Source: Mytilus galloprovincialis (Eukaryota; Mollusca; Bivalvia; Mytilida; Mytilidae). From it: DNA of 64,000 bases. A program made the position numbers and the translations under genes. Below, piece after piece: positions 53,980 to 64,000 of this stretch (position 1 is the first letter of the stretch; each line of letters starts with the position of its first letter). The DNA is taken from contig NC_134845.1 in assembly GCF_965363235.1 (NCBI RefSeq), positions 26,228,524 to 26,292,523 on the forward strand, in the 5' to 3' direction. Below the pieces are notes generated by a model. The model had not been told where the DNA came from. It saw only the letters and a program-made list of their open reading frames with translations, and searched no databases.

Positions 53980-55110
53980 TTAAAAATCCTCATATCTCAA
54001 GTTGTTGAATATCATGCAACCTTCTCAGAACCCCAACCATAAACAATATATTCTTCAACTATACAAGCTTTTTTATGTGCATCACAGATTTTGGGAGTCA
54101 TGATTTAGTTCACTGAAACAGTACTCATTTAAAAGACGTCCGTCATTTAGTAATAACTAAATTTGTAGAAAGGTTTCCGTCTGAAATGGAAATGTATTTA
54201 TATAAACTAAATCAATTAGTTATAAATACCACTTCAGTTTTCCTACTGTCAACTTTCCATTCATATGTTATTACTGTACCCCTGAAGTGTCCAGCCTCAG
54301 TCGTTTAGATATATCAGTTTGAAAATGTTTTTTAATGACAATTTCTTGATCTTAACAAGGACGCCCGTTTTCCCCGAGGGTATCACCAGCCCAGTAGTCA
54401 AAACTACGTTGTCGTGTGTCTTGTATCTAAAGTTTCGATGTCATCTTCAACTTAAGACCATGTGTTTTCAGTAAATGCAGATATTTTCGGATGGTAAGTA
54501 TGTACTGTGTAGATGCAAGGTGTTGTCTTTTGGGATTATGATACAACGCTCATCTCAGATTGTGGAATATTCAGCAACCTTCTGAGTTCCCTATTCTTAA
54601 ACCATGTATATTCCAATTTGTCATGACAAGACATATTTGTACATCATATGTTTTGACGCTAGGAGCCATGCATTTTTATGCTAATTTCTATAGCATATCA
54701 TATCGGATCTTCTAATGTTTCCGCAAATATCCAACAAGTGTTCCACAAAGAAATGACAAGGTATTTTTAGTGCACCACAGATTTTTGCCTTTCTTTTCCG
54801 ATGTGGTTTCCAAGCTGAAAGAGGAGGTACAAAAGTTTTTTTCATAATCTAAATAAATTTTATACGAATGCTACTTCGGTTTTCCTATTGTTAAATTCCC
54901 AGTATTATGTCGTTACAGTACCCCTTAAATCTGTCCAGGCTCTACTGTTTACGTACATTAGTTAGAGAAGATATACGGCATATTCTTCTAATGACAATTT
55001 CGCAATCTAAAGTTTCCATGACATCTTCAATTTAGACAACATGTTTGCAGGTCTTTTAAGTAATTTTTCAGATAGCTGTGCATTGAGTAGCTGCAGGCAA
55101 TATTTACTGT
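53980..55110. repeat. Diverged tandem duplication, unit about 560 bp
   Basis: Two successive units share order and wording: CTCATATCTCAAGTTGTTG / CTCATCTCAGATTGTGG, GCAACCTTCTCAG / GCAACCTTCTGAG, CAGTTTTCCTACTGT / CGGTTTTCCTATTGT, TTACTGTACCCCT / TTACAGTACCCCT, TAATGACAATTTC in both, and CTAAAGTTTCGATGTCATC / CTAAAGTTTCCATGACATC. No coding frame is shared. Confidence 0.7.
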
Positions 55111-55851
55111 TGAATTGAACACACTGGCCACATCTAACTGCACATTAAAAAGTTACTCGGTAATATAATGAACGTGTGCCACTTAATGTCCTTTGTTCTT
55201 GGCTGATTTCTTTTAAATTTAATGACACGTCATATTTTGCGTACTAGTAGCTAGAATGCAGTGATTTTCTGTTGTATCTATTTCAACGAAAGGATATAAA
55301 GTACTCACACTCAAGCGAAAATATAACACAAGGACAAACCTTTAACCATACCCGTCCTTATTGCATAAACATGCCTCAAGGAAGGTTATTGGCAATTATA
55401 ATGAAAAAAGTAGTATAAACTGTTTGAAACGTAGTAGAAGATGGAAACGGTGAATTTGTCACAAAGACACAAAGCATCCCACCAAAGTACAACAGAAAAC
55501 AGATCAAGGCCACCAATGGGTATATTACATCATTGTACATATCTTAATTAGCCGACTGGATTTTAACTTTATGTGTGATCGTGGTGATATTACATGTTAT
55601 AGTACTTTTAATAAGATACATCATCAGTTGTACAGTTTAAGAAGTATAAGATACCAGGTTTCTTTAAATGTGTGCACCTTTTTGCCTTTTATGCGGGTAT
55701 GTTATGTTTTTTTTTTATATAAAAGTTAAGATTTCTTGTTACTTTTAACTTACCAGTAATATCAATTGCATGTATGAGAGAAACATAGCTTAAAAATCAA
55801 TATGTAATAGAAACGTCTGCTAGCTTTTTCACAAAGGGTTTTCTTTACAAA

Positions 55852-56000
55852 ACATTGCCATCCTGTAATGGTTAATGCATAGATTTAGCTGAAATAACGA
55901 TGACAATTTTAACTCTTTACACACTTTTGCCTTACATTGTCATCCTGTAATGGTTAATGCATAGATTTAGCTGAAATTACGATGAAAATTTTATCTCTCT
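55852..56000. repeat. Tandem duplication, unit about 79 bp
   Basis: CATCCTGTAATGGTTAATGC and ATAGATTTAGCTGAAAT occur twice in a row, with CGATGACAATTTTAACTC / CGATGAAAATTTTATCTC. Confidence 0.85.
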
Positions 56001-56436
56001 TTCCAGACTTTTGAATTTTCGGCGACTTGTACCAAGCATCCTTCTTACCAGCAGTATGTAACACAATGCTTCTCGCAGCAGTTTGTAAAATGTAAGCCAT
56101 TCTAATTGTTTGATAAGGTGATTCAATTTATCTTATCTGTCCAATGAACTTTGCTATTAGTTGTCGTCCGTCGTTCGTACATATTTTCCAGATTGTTTTC
56201 ATTTGATATCACTTCACCAATTTGTGGCAGAATCTTGGGATGACTTTGTTATAGCTTGCTTGGATGAATTACTGGTAATTTAAGAAATAATAAATTCGAC
56301 ATATTCGTAGGCAAACATTTGGACTTGATGTTGAAATATGTAAACTTACCTTTTCAATTATTCTATAAATTTCCTAGCGACCAACACCATTAAAAAGTCC
56401 ATTTTAATCTCCAGCGTTTTCCATACAAAAAAGAGG

Positions 56437-56606
56437 TAAATAACAAAAATACTGAACTCCGAGGAAAATTCAAAACAGAGAGTTCCTAATCAAGTGTCAA
56501 AATCAAGTGATAAAACACATCAAACGGATGGACAACAACTGTCATATCTGACTTGGCACAGGCATTTTCTTATGTAGAAAATGTTTGATTGTACCTGGTT
56601 TTATAG
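56437..56606 (-). mobile_element. Penelope-like element, 3' tail of family B (5'-truncated)
   Basis: The inverse of the tail at 2626-2812 and 58845-59022: ACTGAACTCCGAGGAAAATT, GGACAACAACTGTCATAT, GACTTGGCACAGGCATTTTC. Confidence 0.6.
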
Positions 56607-57653
56607 CTAACTAAACCCTTTGCTTGTATATTACAGGCGCTTAAAATTCTAGTATATTCCTATAAACCCTTGTTGACATTGCAACTTTAAATGTTACGAC
56701 ACGCACTATAAAGTGTAGTAAAAAAAAATACTATTAACTTTAAAACTATAAGATTTTGAAATAACTTTTTAGTCGATTTTACGGAAATATCATTATGACA
56801 TTATGTTTTCCAGAGGAGCGATTCAGGCTCTTTGATGCTTTTAATTTTGCAACAACATTAAACCCTCAGGCTATGCTGCTATTCAATTGACGATCAAATA
56901 CTAGTAGTTATTTTAGTTTTTACCTTGCCATTTTATCAGTTTATGCAATAATTGATTGTGAAGTGAGCTCAATCAGTACATTATTTTTTAACGAGTAAGA
57001 GATTTTCTGGTGTCTTCATTGGTTTTCATGGTTTGCATTATCCTTAGTTGTTTTCCACTTCCATGTGAACATTGACAGTTTTGATTATTGTTTATCCCTT
57101 TCACTTCACTTTTCATCTTTGAAAATATCTAGATATCTTCTTATCAGAATGGGACAAATCTTTTGTGATACGAAATTGGATTTCTCAACATCAGTTCTTA
57201 ATTAATCTTCAATGTTTGATTTTCGACTTGTCTATTTGGGCTCTTTTCAAAACATGCTGACTTAATGACAAAAATAAATACTTTTTTCAAATATATCTAG
57301 TCTTGTAACCTTGTGTTATTGCTCTTTTGTAGGTTACGTCTGACAGGATGGATCGCCATTGGGTACAACTGAAATATATGGAATATGACAACAACAAAAA
57401 TACAAATATTTGCTTGGGTCTACTGTGTATTCAGATTGTTTGCTGTCTTGCGAACAGCATTCTCTTTCCATATTCAAATTGTATTTTTTCATATAATCTT
57501 ATCAAAAAACAAATGCCTCTAAGATATATAAACTGGTTCTTTACTGTACTACATGTACAACATTTTAAATTTTGCTTTTATATCAATTCATTAGATTTAT
57601 ACACTACTATATTCTATTTGCGCGATTGAATGATACAATACCTTCTTAAGGTT

Positions 57654-58540
57654 AACAAATCATTCTTTGTGAACCGCACGAAATCCAAAATCAAATATAT
57701 CGATGATGATGATATCATCAAAATCCAGGAATAGTTATCGACAACAAATTTGTGGAGTTTTATTGGTTTGATATTTCTAATAACCGTTATTTCAATATGT
57801 TCTTATTGTGCACCCGTACCGACCGATTTGTTTCTTGGACTACCATGAATCAGAAACAATTTTCACTCAAAAACTTTGTTTACATATTGCAAAGTTCTCT
57901 ACTCATATTTTAAGAGGTGTTGATGATGACTGTCCTATATCAATCAATAACCCATGTTTCAGTAAATGATTGTATCTCATATATCCCTGTGAACTATCTG
58001 ATAAAGGATCGATGCTACCAAAACTAGAAAACTAGAAGAACTGGTTCATTCCTTGATGTTTTTTTTCTCGATGTTGACACAAATGGACTTCACACTAGAA
58101 GCTATGACATACGTGCATATTGCAACTTTCCATATATCTGTAGTAGCATACCATCTGCCTTGTCTTGTGTCATTACTATACCTCAAGTGATATGTTACGC
58201 TCGTTATGTTTACACAATACGGACTTTATTATCAGGGGTGTGCTCCTGTAACACAAACTGCTTTTACAAAGTTTTGTGGAAGGAGGACTGTTATGTTTAC
58301 ACAATTCGGACTTTATTATCAGGGGTGTGCTCCATTAACAAAAACTGCTCTAACACAAAGTTTTGTGGAGGGAGAACTGAAATCGAAGATAAAATTTACG
58401 GTCACTATCACAAATTTGTTGAACGGTGCAAAATGGTTGCGTATCATCAGGCGTTCGTTTGTTGTGGTTTATCATTTGATTAGGGACTTTTCATCGGAGT
58501 TCATTATTTTTGTAATTATACTTCTTAGTTTTAAGTCTTG
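57654..58540 (+). mobile_element. Penelope-like element, family B (old RT remnant plus tail), broken
   Basis: Degenerate RT-derived DNA. Recognisable parts are NKSFFVNRTKSK with DDDIIKI, CAPVPTDLF (box B), CNFPYICSSIPSA, VICYARYV and IYGHYHKFVERC, in the same order as in family A, and then the family B tail (TTGATTAGGGAC, CGGAGTTCA). Clearly older and more decayed than family A, with many breaks. It contains a tandem duplication (58206-58375). Confidence 0.6.
58206..58375 (+). repeat. Tandem duplication, unit about 85 bp, inside PLE-B
   Basis: TTTACACAATACGGACTTTA / TTTACACAATTCGGACTTTA, CAGGGGTGTGCTCC and AAAGTTTTGTGGA occur twice. Confidence 0.85.
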
Positions 58541-58844
58541 TATATTTAGAAACCAGCATAATCGTATAATCTGTAATTTTACCGATTGTATACTCTTCCC
58601 GATCCCGTCATTCTGACTGGATGTGGATTTGCATACAGTGAATAATGGATGTATAACAGAAGACATGGACATTGTCTACGCAGATAAACTCGCTCCTGTT
58701 TTGAATTTGGTGCGTTTCATTTAGTTTTTGTTTAATTGTAACCTTCGTTTGCCTTATTCATCTGTTTATGAGATTTGAATTACGGATGCCTTAATCTCCC
58801 CCTTAACTGATGCAATTGTCATATAAATGAGCGGTTTAACGCTA

Positions 58845-59022
58845 TAAAACCAGATATAATCCACCATTTTCTACATTTGAAAATGCCTGTATCAAGTGAG
58901 GAATATGACAGTTGTTGTCCATCCGTTTGATGTGTGTTATCATTTGATTTTGTCACTTGATTAGGGACTCTGTTTTGAATTTTCCTCGGAGTTCAGTATT
59001 TTTGTGATTTTACTGTTTTCAA
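58845..59022 (+). mobile_element. Penelope-like element, 3' tail of family B (5'-truncated)
   Basis: AAAATGCCTGTATCAAGTGA, CAGTTGTTGTCCATCCGTTT, TTAGGGACTCTGTTTTGAAT; parallels 2626-2812. Confidence 0.6.
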
Positions 59023-61467
59023 CTTATGGGAAACATGATCGCGATGAATAGATGAAAGACAAATAACCAGTCTAGATTGATCATTGACCTTTGTATGAGA
59101 TTTAATTAATGTTACACAACAATCAATATGCATTGAATGCTTTACACTTTGGGATGTTTTCTATGTGTTACATTAAGTATCCATATTTTTCAAAAAACAT
59201 ATAAATTTATATTGTTAAAGATATTTGTTTCGAAAAATTGTACATAACTAAAAAGTTAATACTTTTGATACACGAAAACTTATATATCATTGCATGTAAA
59301 CATACCAATAGCTAATGTTAACGTTCTTCGTGTACTTTATAAAAAGAGGCATTTCTCTTTTTATCTCTTATGTTTTGATATTACATGTTTTGCATTAAAT
59401 AATTGACTATCTAAAGTTTTCTTTTTTTTTATAAATTCAGACAAGGCAACATTAACATGCGTGTAAGATATATATCCTCTACCATTTTATAAACACGAGG
59501 ATAATTATAACTTGAGGGTGAGCACAGTAAAGAAGTAGAGCGATGCTATGTTGTATACTCCAATGGTAAAATAACACATATCTGAGTTGATGACAGAGCA
59601 GAATGAATCCCGAGAAAATATTGTAAACATATGTATATGTGTATATGTTACTTGAATAATAAAACTGAAGATAAATGATACTTTCTTAACATTTTCGTAA
59701 GCATCGTGGTATGAGTTATATTTCCTACGAATAACGGAACATGTTGGTAAGAAGAGTATGTCCCAAATGTCCATCTGCTACAGTTGTCTTCTGTAACATA
59801 TACAATAGGTTTTTTAACATAGTTTTAGAAGTCGTAATTTATAACTGTTTGAATAAGGGATATGTTATACGATTTCTGAAAATCCCAACTTACCATCAGA
59901 CAGGCTACATGTACAAAGATGTAAACAACTAAAGGTCATTCAACAATGAGCAGTTAAAGATGTAAACAACTAAAGGTCATTCAACAATGAGCAACACAAA
60001 GACTAGTATGGAATAAAGCCAAATGTTTCAAAAGACTCAAACATTCTTATTTATGTTAAAATGATAAACAAATTGATATCACAAATATCAACCGATGACA
60101 ATCAATGAACAATAAAGCGCAAATGTAATGACAGTTAATTTGAGGATGCGACGGTGCCACAACAACTACTCATATTAGACAAAAACACAAAATACCGATC
60201 TAAGCTCGAGCCTATTAACATCAAGTTAAACTTAATGTCCATAATGTTTGAAAGTTTAAAATGTATATCAGTTCACATCCGATGGATTCACACATACAAT
60301 ATGATACACATGGAACCATATTTGACCTGTCTACACAGTTATCAACTAAGTACCATGCCAACGCTGTAAAATCGAGAAAACAAATGTTTTTAATACAGTG
60401 ATATGGAGCAGTAACCATATGCTTGCTTCGTTTAAATATTTTTACAAAGGAACATACGTTGATTACAATTCAGTAATTATTTGTTCGGCTTGATATGTAA
60501 TATTTCATTGTTTCAAATTGTCATCTTTACCGAGCAGAGAGTGCCATGTTAGGAGTGTATTCATCGACACCGTAGATATCGACATCTTGATAAGACTGAA
60601 ACATCCAAATGTTTTCAAGGGGCATTCAAAGTTGTGATTTTGACATGTTTATGACATGTAAACAAAAAGTATGCATTGGTGATTGCTTAATGCTGCATAA
60701 TCGCAAAAGAAAAGGCGTAAACAAAAAGTACAAAAAGGAGATAAAGTATCTCGCATTTATATAAAAATTCGGTATTCAGTGCTATTTTATTTTCTACCAC
60801 TTCATCGAACTAGATAATATTTTTCGACCCCAGAAACAGTTCAAATTACAAATTTAAAACGCAAGACTCGTCGAGCTTTTAAATATTTAGAATCTAACTT
60901 CGAGAGTCGAGAAATGTCGTAATACACGAGATTTGGTGGTAAAATATGTTTTTTTAATGAAATGTCATCAGGCATGTAGCCTTTTTTCGTGACGTCACAA
61001 AGAAAATTCAGAGACAAGTAAGACTGAACTCCAACAGGCTACCCGTTAATTAAACGAATAAAACCAACAGGCCAGGAAATAGATAATTCGGTTAACATTT
61101 AATCGGGTAACTGTTTGCTTAGGCCATAGGATCTGTTTTTCAATCAGATTGAGAACATGTTTTATTCAGGATATTAAGTGTTATATAAAACTAACTGTAT
61201 TGCATGTCTGTGTAAATACTAATTTTATTTCATGTCGTTCCGTCTATTTGCTTAAACGTATAAAATCGTCGTTATGACCGATTACATAAGAAACAAATAA
61301 ATAATTTAATGCATAGTTAATAACAAGAACGCAAAGCTAAGTGTTAAATATAAGTGCATGGACTGTGCGCTAGTTTATGCTTCATTTGTTTTTATGGTAG
61401 AGTGAATTGAAATTGACGATATTAAAAAAAAAATGTATCATAGAAGGCGACAGAGAAGATTATCATA
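59023..61467. other. Non-coding DNA downstream of the PAQR gene
   Basis: No gene recognised. Contains a 41-bp tandem duplication at about 59915-59995 (GATGTAAACAACTAAAGGTC repeated). The right end probably holds the PAQR 3' UTR, with a minus-strand AATAAA at 61224-61229. Confidence 0.45.
59915..59998. repeat. Tandem duplication, unit about 41 bp
   Basis: GATGTAAACAACTAAAGGTC followed by ATTCAACAATGAGCA, twice. The wording overlaps the inverse of repeat E (GGCCTTCAACAATGAGCA). Confidence 0.85.
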
Positions 61468-62475
61468 TTACTCTCTTTTATCTTTAGTTGGAAGGAACCT
61501 TCGGATAACCAATAATGATATAATCTGACATATGGCTAATAAAAGTGTTGCAAGTATCAAAAAATTTAGGTCTGGGTTTCCGTGATTCGATTTTCGATGT
61601 GTTATTTCGAAATGAGCGGTGTGTATTTGAAGTACTTGTGTCGCAGTAGAAACTATGTGAAACCACTGATGACTTTGCCCGAGAATATCGAAAGCACCCG
61701 GCAAAATAAGCTCCGGTAAATGACTTCCAAAGGTGAATCCCTGTAGTACAAACATAAGGTAAAGTACAGAAATGTAATTGAGTGATGTAAGACTACAGTT
61801 GATATCGTAATAACATGTCCAGTAGCGATGTCCTACAGGAATAGTTACCACAAATCCATACAAAATGAAAACTCCTACGACAGAGCATTTTCTTTTCAAT
61901 GAGTTTTCGTCCAAAAACACTTTGGTAGCGCACATGGTGAGACAATCGAACCAGGCATAAAACCAAATCAAAATAAACGTAGGTGCTTCAACATTTTCGT
62001 ATGTTTTGTCGTCGGAGAACGTATACAAGGCAAGAATTCCGGATCCAAATCCGTACAATGATGCTCCGACGTAGTCAAACAAAAACACGGTATAGTGAAT
62101 ATTTGGCGATTTGGAATGCCATATGTGAGCTATAGTACTTACACCAGTTGACACAAGGCAGCATATACAAAATACAAGTATTGGCCAAGATCGCTTATCT
62201 GTCCAAAAGTCATAAATAAATGCATATCTTGCAAGAGTTGACCACAAAATAAAAAAGGCAATCAAGTGTGTCCATATATTGAACGTTTCGTTGTGGATAT
62301 AAAAAATGCTCTTTGCATAGTAAAACCAGCTTTGGTTGGTTAATCTATATCCTTTAAGGATACCCGGTTCTCGGAAACATGGTGGTGTATTTGAAACATG
62401 AAGTGTGCGTTGTGGTTTCCAAAATTCAGATGCTATCTTCACGCCACTTGTTGCAAGGCCTTTTGCTAAATCCAT
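61468..62475 (-). CDS. PAQR family receptor, class II (membrane progestin receptor-like)
   Basis: A 335-residue multi-pass membrane protein in one coding exon. The N-terminal FREPGILKGYR matches the FREP-x-I-x-x-GYR signature of class II PAQRs (PAQR5 to PAQR9; the membrane progestin receptors are PAQR5, 7 and 8). It is followed by ETFNIWTH, then a serine and histidine in STIAHIWHSKS, an FDYVG motif, SHLPE, and the metal-type motif GQSHQWFH near residue 270. These E, S-x3-H and H-x3-H positions are the conserved putative hydrolase/zinc residues of the PAQR fold. About seven or eight hydrophobic helices are visible. The known family role is rapid non-genomic steroid signalling at the plasma membrane, with ceramidase-like activity proposed. 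The exact vertebrate orthologue cannot be assigned. A splice acceptor-like TATAATTTCAG lies three bases before the ATG, so a 5' UTR intron is likely. A minus-strand AATAAA (61224-61229) is a candidate polyadenylation signal. Confidence 0.88.
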   Translation of the reverse strand: MDLAKGLATSGVKIASEFWKPQRTLHVSNTPPCFREPGILKGYRLTNQSWFYYAKSIFYIHNETFNIWTHLIAFFILWSTLARYAFIYDFWTDKRSWPILVFCICCLVSTGVSTIAHIWHSKSPNIHYTVFLFDYVGASLYGFGSGILALYTFSDDKTYENVEAPTFILIWFYAWFDCLTMCATKVFLDENSLKRKCSVVGVFILYGFVVTIPVGHRYWTCYYDINCSLTSLNYISVLYLMFVLQGFTFGSHLPELILPGAFDILGQSHQWFHIVSTATQVLQIHTAHFEITHRKSNHGNPDLNFLILATLLLAICQIISLLVIRRFLPTKDKRE

Positions 62476-62567
62476 GATCTGAAATTATATCAATTACTTC
62501 GTTAAAACGCTTTTACTCTGCATTTGTTTCAACTTAGATACACATGGTTATATATCAAAATAAGGAG

Positions 62568-62612
62568 ATGTTGGATGATTGCCAATGAGATAACTTACCA
62601 CCAAACAACAGT
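62568..62612 (-). repeat. Dispersed repeat E fragment
   Basis: GGAGATGTTGGATGATTGCC with AATGAGATAACTTACC is the inverse of the E family 3' part. Confidence 0.5.
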
Positions 62613-62635
62613 ACAAATTAAGTGGTATACATTTG

Positions 62636-62747
62636 TAGATATAATGGATAAGCGTTGATTTTTGAAAAAGAAACCATGAGCCCGGATATTTTGAGTAAGG
62701 AACTACGGGCTCATTTTCAAGAATCAACGCTTATCCATGGTATCTAT
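62636..62747. repeat. Palindrome (foldback), about 112 bp
   Basis: TAGATATAATGGATAAGCGT ... CATGAGCCCG at the left, with CGGGCTCATT ... ACGCTTATCCATGGTATCTA at the right, and a loop of about 20 bases. Confidence 0.85.
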
Positions 62748-63059
62748 ATAACAGAAAACATGTACATTGTTTTATTAGAATTAATATCTTTGCTGTTGAC
62801 TCCCGTTACACCTTAGAAAACATGTACATTGTTTTGTTAGAGTGTTGACGACAGTATTCTATGAGTCACCCGCCACGACAATTCAAGGCTTATGGAAGTT
62901 AAACGTCATTGTGAGAAACACGCATTTTTAACTGTTCATTTGTTATTACGTTGTACTGCATGTTACACCACTGTTGCATGTTCGGTATGGGTTTTGGCCC
63001 AAGCAAACATGTTAACCTGGTCATATCTGTATATTAGGCTGTCCACAGTCAGGAGTCTA
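62748..63059. other. Intergenic DNA with a 25-bp repeat
   Basis: GAAAACATGTACATTGTTTT occurs at about 62754 and 62816. No gene. Confidence 0.5.
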
Positions 63060-63499
63060 TAGGGAAAACGGTAGTATTTAATTTTCCCAGCATTAGGTTG
63101 GCCTTTTGTGTACCCAAGACAGGGCGTAGGAAGTCAACTTAAGAGCGCTGTGATTGGATGTAAGGGTACAATATATTTTTTATTTATCTATGAATAACTG
63201 CAGTGTGTATATTTACAATATAAATTTTGAAACTTATTGAAATATTTTCTAGAGAATTATTCGAAAAGACTTGCAAAATTTCATAAATTTGGTGCAAAAT
63301 GACGGTGGGCATGGATAACATAAACAAGCACCGTTGGAAGTTGGTCATGATACTATTTGGCTTTAATTTTTAAAACACAATAATAAAGTACTAACACAAC
63401 ATATTACTGTTTTATTCAGGTTTTTATCTTAAAAAGTGGTAAATTTAGAAAATGTTAACATTATCTCCTATGGCAGAATAAATAGTACCGTTTTCCCTC
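63060..63499. mobile_element. Small TA-flanked TIR element, 440 bp
   Basis: Ends TAGGGAAAACGGTAGTATTT and, inverted at the right, GAGGGAAAACGGTACTATTT; TA on each side (63058-63059, 63500-63501). A TA duplication suggests Tc1/mariner-type mobilisation. No coding capacity. Confidence 0.65.
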
Positions 63500-64000
63500 T
63501 AATTCAATGGTTGTCGTATATTGCAGTACATTTGTATATCTTTTTTTCGTTTATAGTTTTTTTACAGGAATCATGTCATTATTTTTCTCGTTAGCATTCC
63601 ATTGTTTGACATTTGTCATTTGGGGGCCGTTCGTCTCTGCAATCTGAAAATTATCTAAATTAATTGGCAATTTTACTACACCTTTTTATTTTTATAAAGT
63701 CGAGACTCCTTCTCTCCTTATATCTTATTTTCAACGCTTGTGTTGACATAAATGTGTCAACAACTGTAAAATATTGCAGGTTCAATACGAATACAAGCTT
63801 CATAATAGGATTTAAAGAAATAAAGTGCATTCGTCTGTACTAGGAACAGACAAAAATCCCAGACACATCCTACTTAATTTTTTAAGAAGTTTTAAGTCAT
63901 CATTTGAAAAGTGAAAACAATATTTGAAACTACATATATAAAATTGATAAAATATAAATTGATGAGTGCCTATAGCCTCGGTCACACCTTACCGGATAGC
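63500..64000. other. Right edge, non-coding
   Basis: AT-rich DNA with no gene or clear repeat recognised. Confidence 0.4.

Larger units (their letters stand above)
55111..57653. other. Non-coding DNA with small tandem repeats
   Basis: No gene recognised. The frame at 57348-57629 starts with an ATG after an acceptor-like site but shows no family signature. Contains the repeat at 55852-56000 and a PLE-B tail (56437-56606). Confidence 0.4.

Noticed and set aside
57348-57629. 93-codon plus-strand frame preceded by an acceptor-like CTCTTTTGTAG
   Set aside because: No recognisable domain, AT-driven composition, and no partner exons found nearby.
1-64000. A single undescribed multi-gene system
   Set aside because: The four host genes belong to unrelated families with separate promoters and ordinary intergenic distances; nothing in the sequence links them functionally.

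Overview
The window is animal genomic DNA, most likely from a bivalve mollusc and probably a mussel (Mytilus or a close relative). The support is its AT-rich composition, widely spaced genes, GT-AG introns, mussel-type dispersed repeats, Penelope-like retroelements with GIY-YIG endonucleases, and tandem intronless Toll-like receptor genes. The species call is inference from remembered repeat families and was not checked by a search.

Layout. (1) Positions 1-21,716 are a tandem array of Toll-like receptor (TLR) units transcribed on the minus strand. The 5' flank of a unit whose gene must lie left of the window is at about 431-5,036. A complete unit with a 711-residue TLR is at about 6,231-16,125, and a second with a 715-residue TLR is at 16,126-21,716. 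Paralogous flanks act as 'empty sites', so several insertions can be placed after the duplication. (2) Positions 21,717-41,000 are a transposon-rich spacer. It holds Penelope-like (PLE) copies, a near full-length but broken CR1-like LINE with a PHD finger and a 2A-like peptide, a Tc1-like element, TTA- and TTAA-flanked terminal-inverted-repeat (TIR) elements nested in or abutting each other, and several long palindromes. (3) Positions 40,992-47,900 hold a seven-coding-exon KLHL8 orthologue (BTB-BACK-six Kelch, 629 residues), with a PLE remnant in intron 2 close to exon 3. (4) Positions 47,900-61,400 have no convincing host gene. They contain a diverged tandem duplication, small tandem repeats and an old PLE. 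(5) Positions 61,468-62,475 (minus) hold a class II PAQR receptor (membrane progestin receptor type) in one coding exon, followed by small TIR and palindromic elements.

The four host genes belong to separate processes: innate pattern recognition (two TLRs), CUL3-dependent ubiquitin ligase substrate adaptation (KLHL8), and membrane steroid or ceramidase-type signalling (PAQR). They do not look like one pathway. I found no clearly unknown coding system. The most informative structure is the TLR array with its record of insertions, the domain-specific divergence of the two receptors, and the repeated palindromic and TTA/TTAA-flanked small elements.
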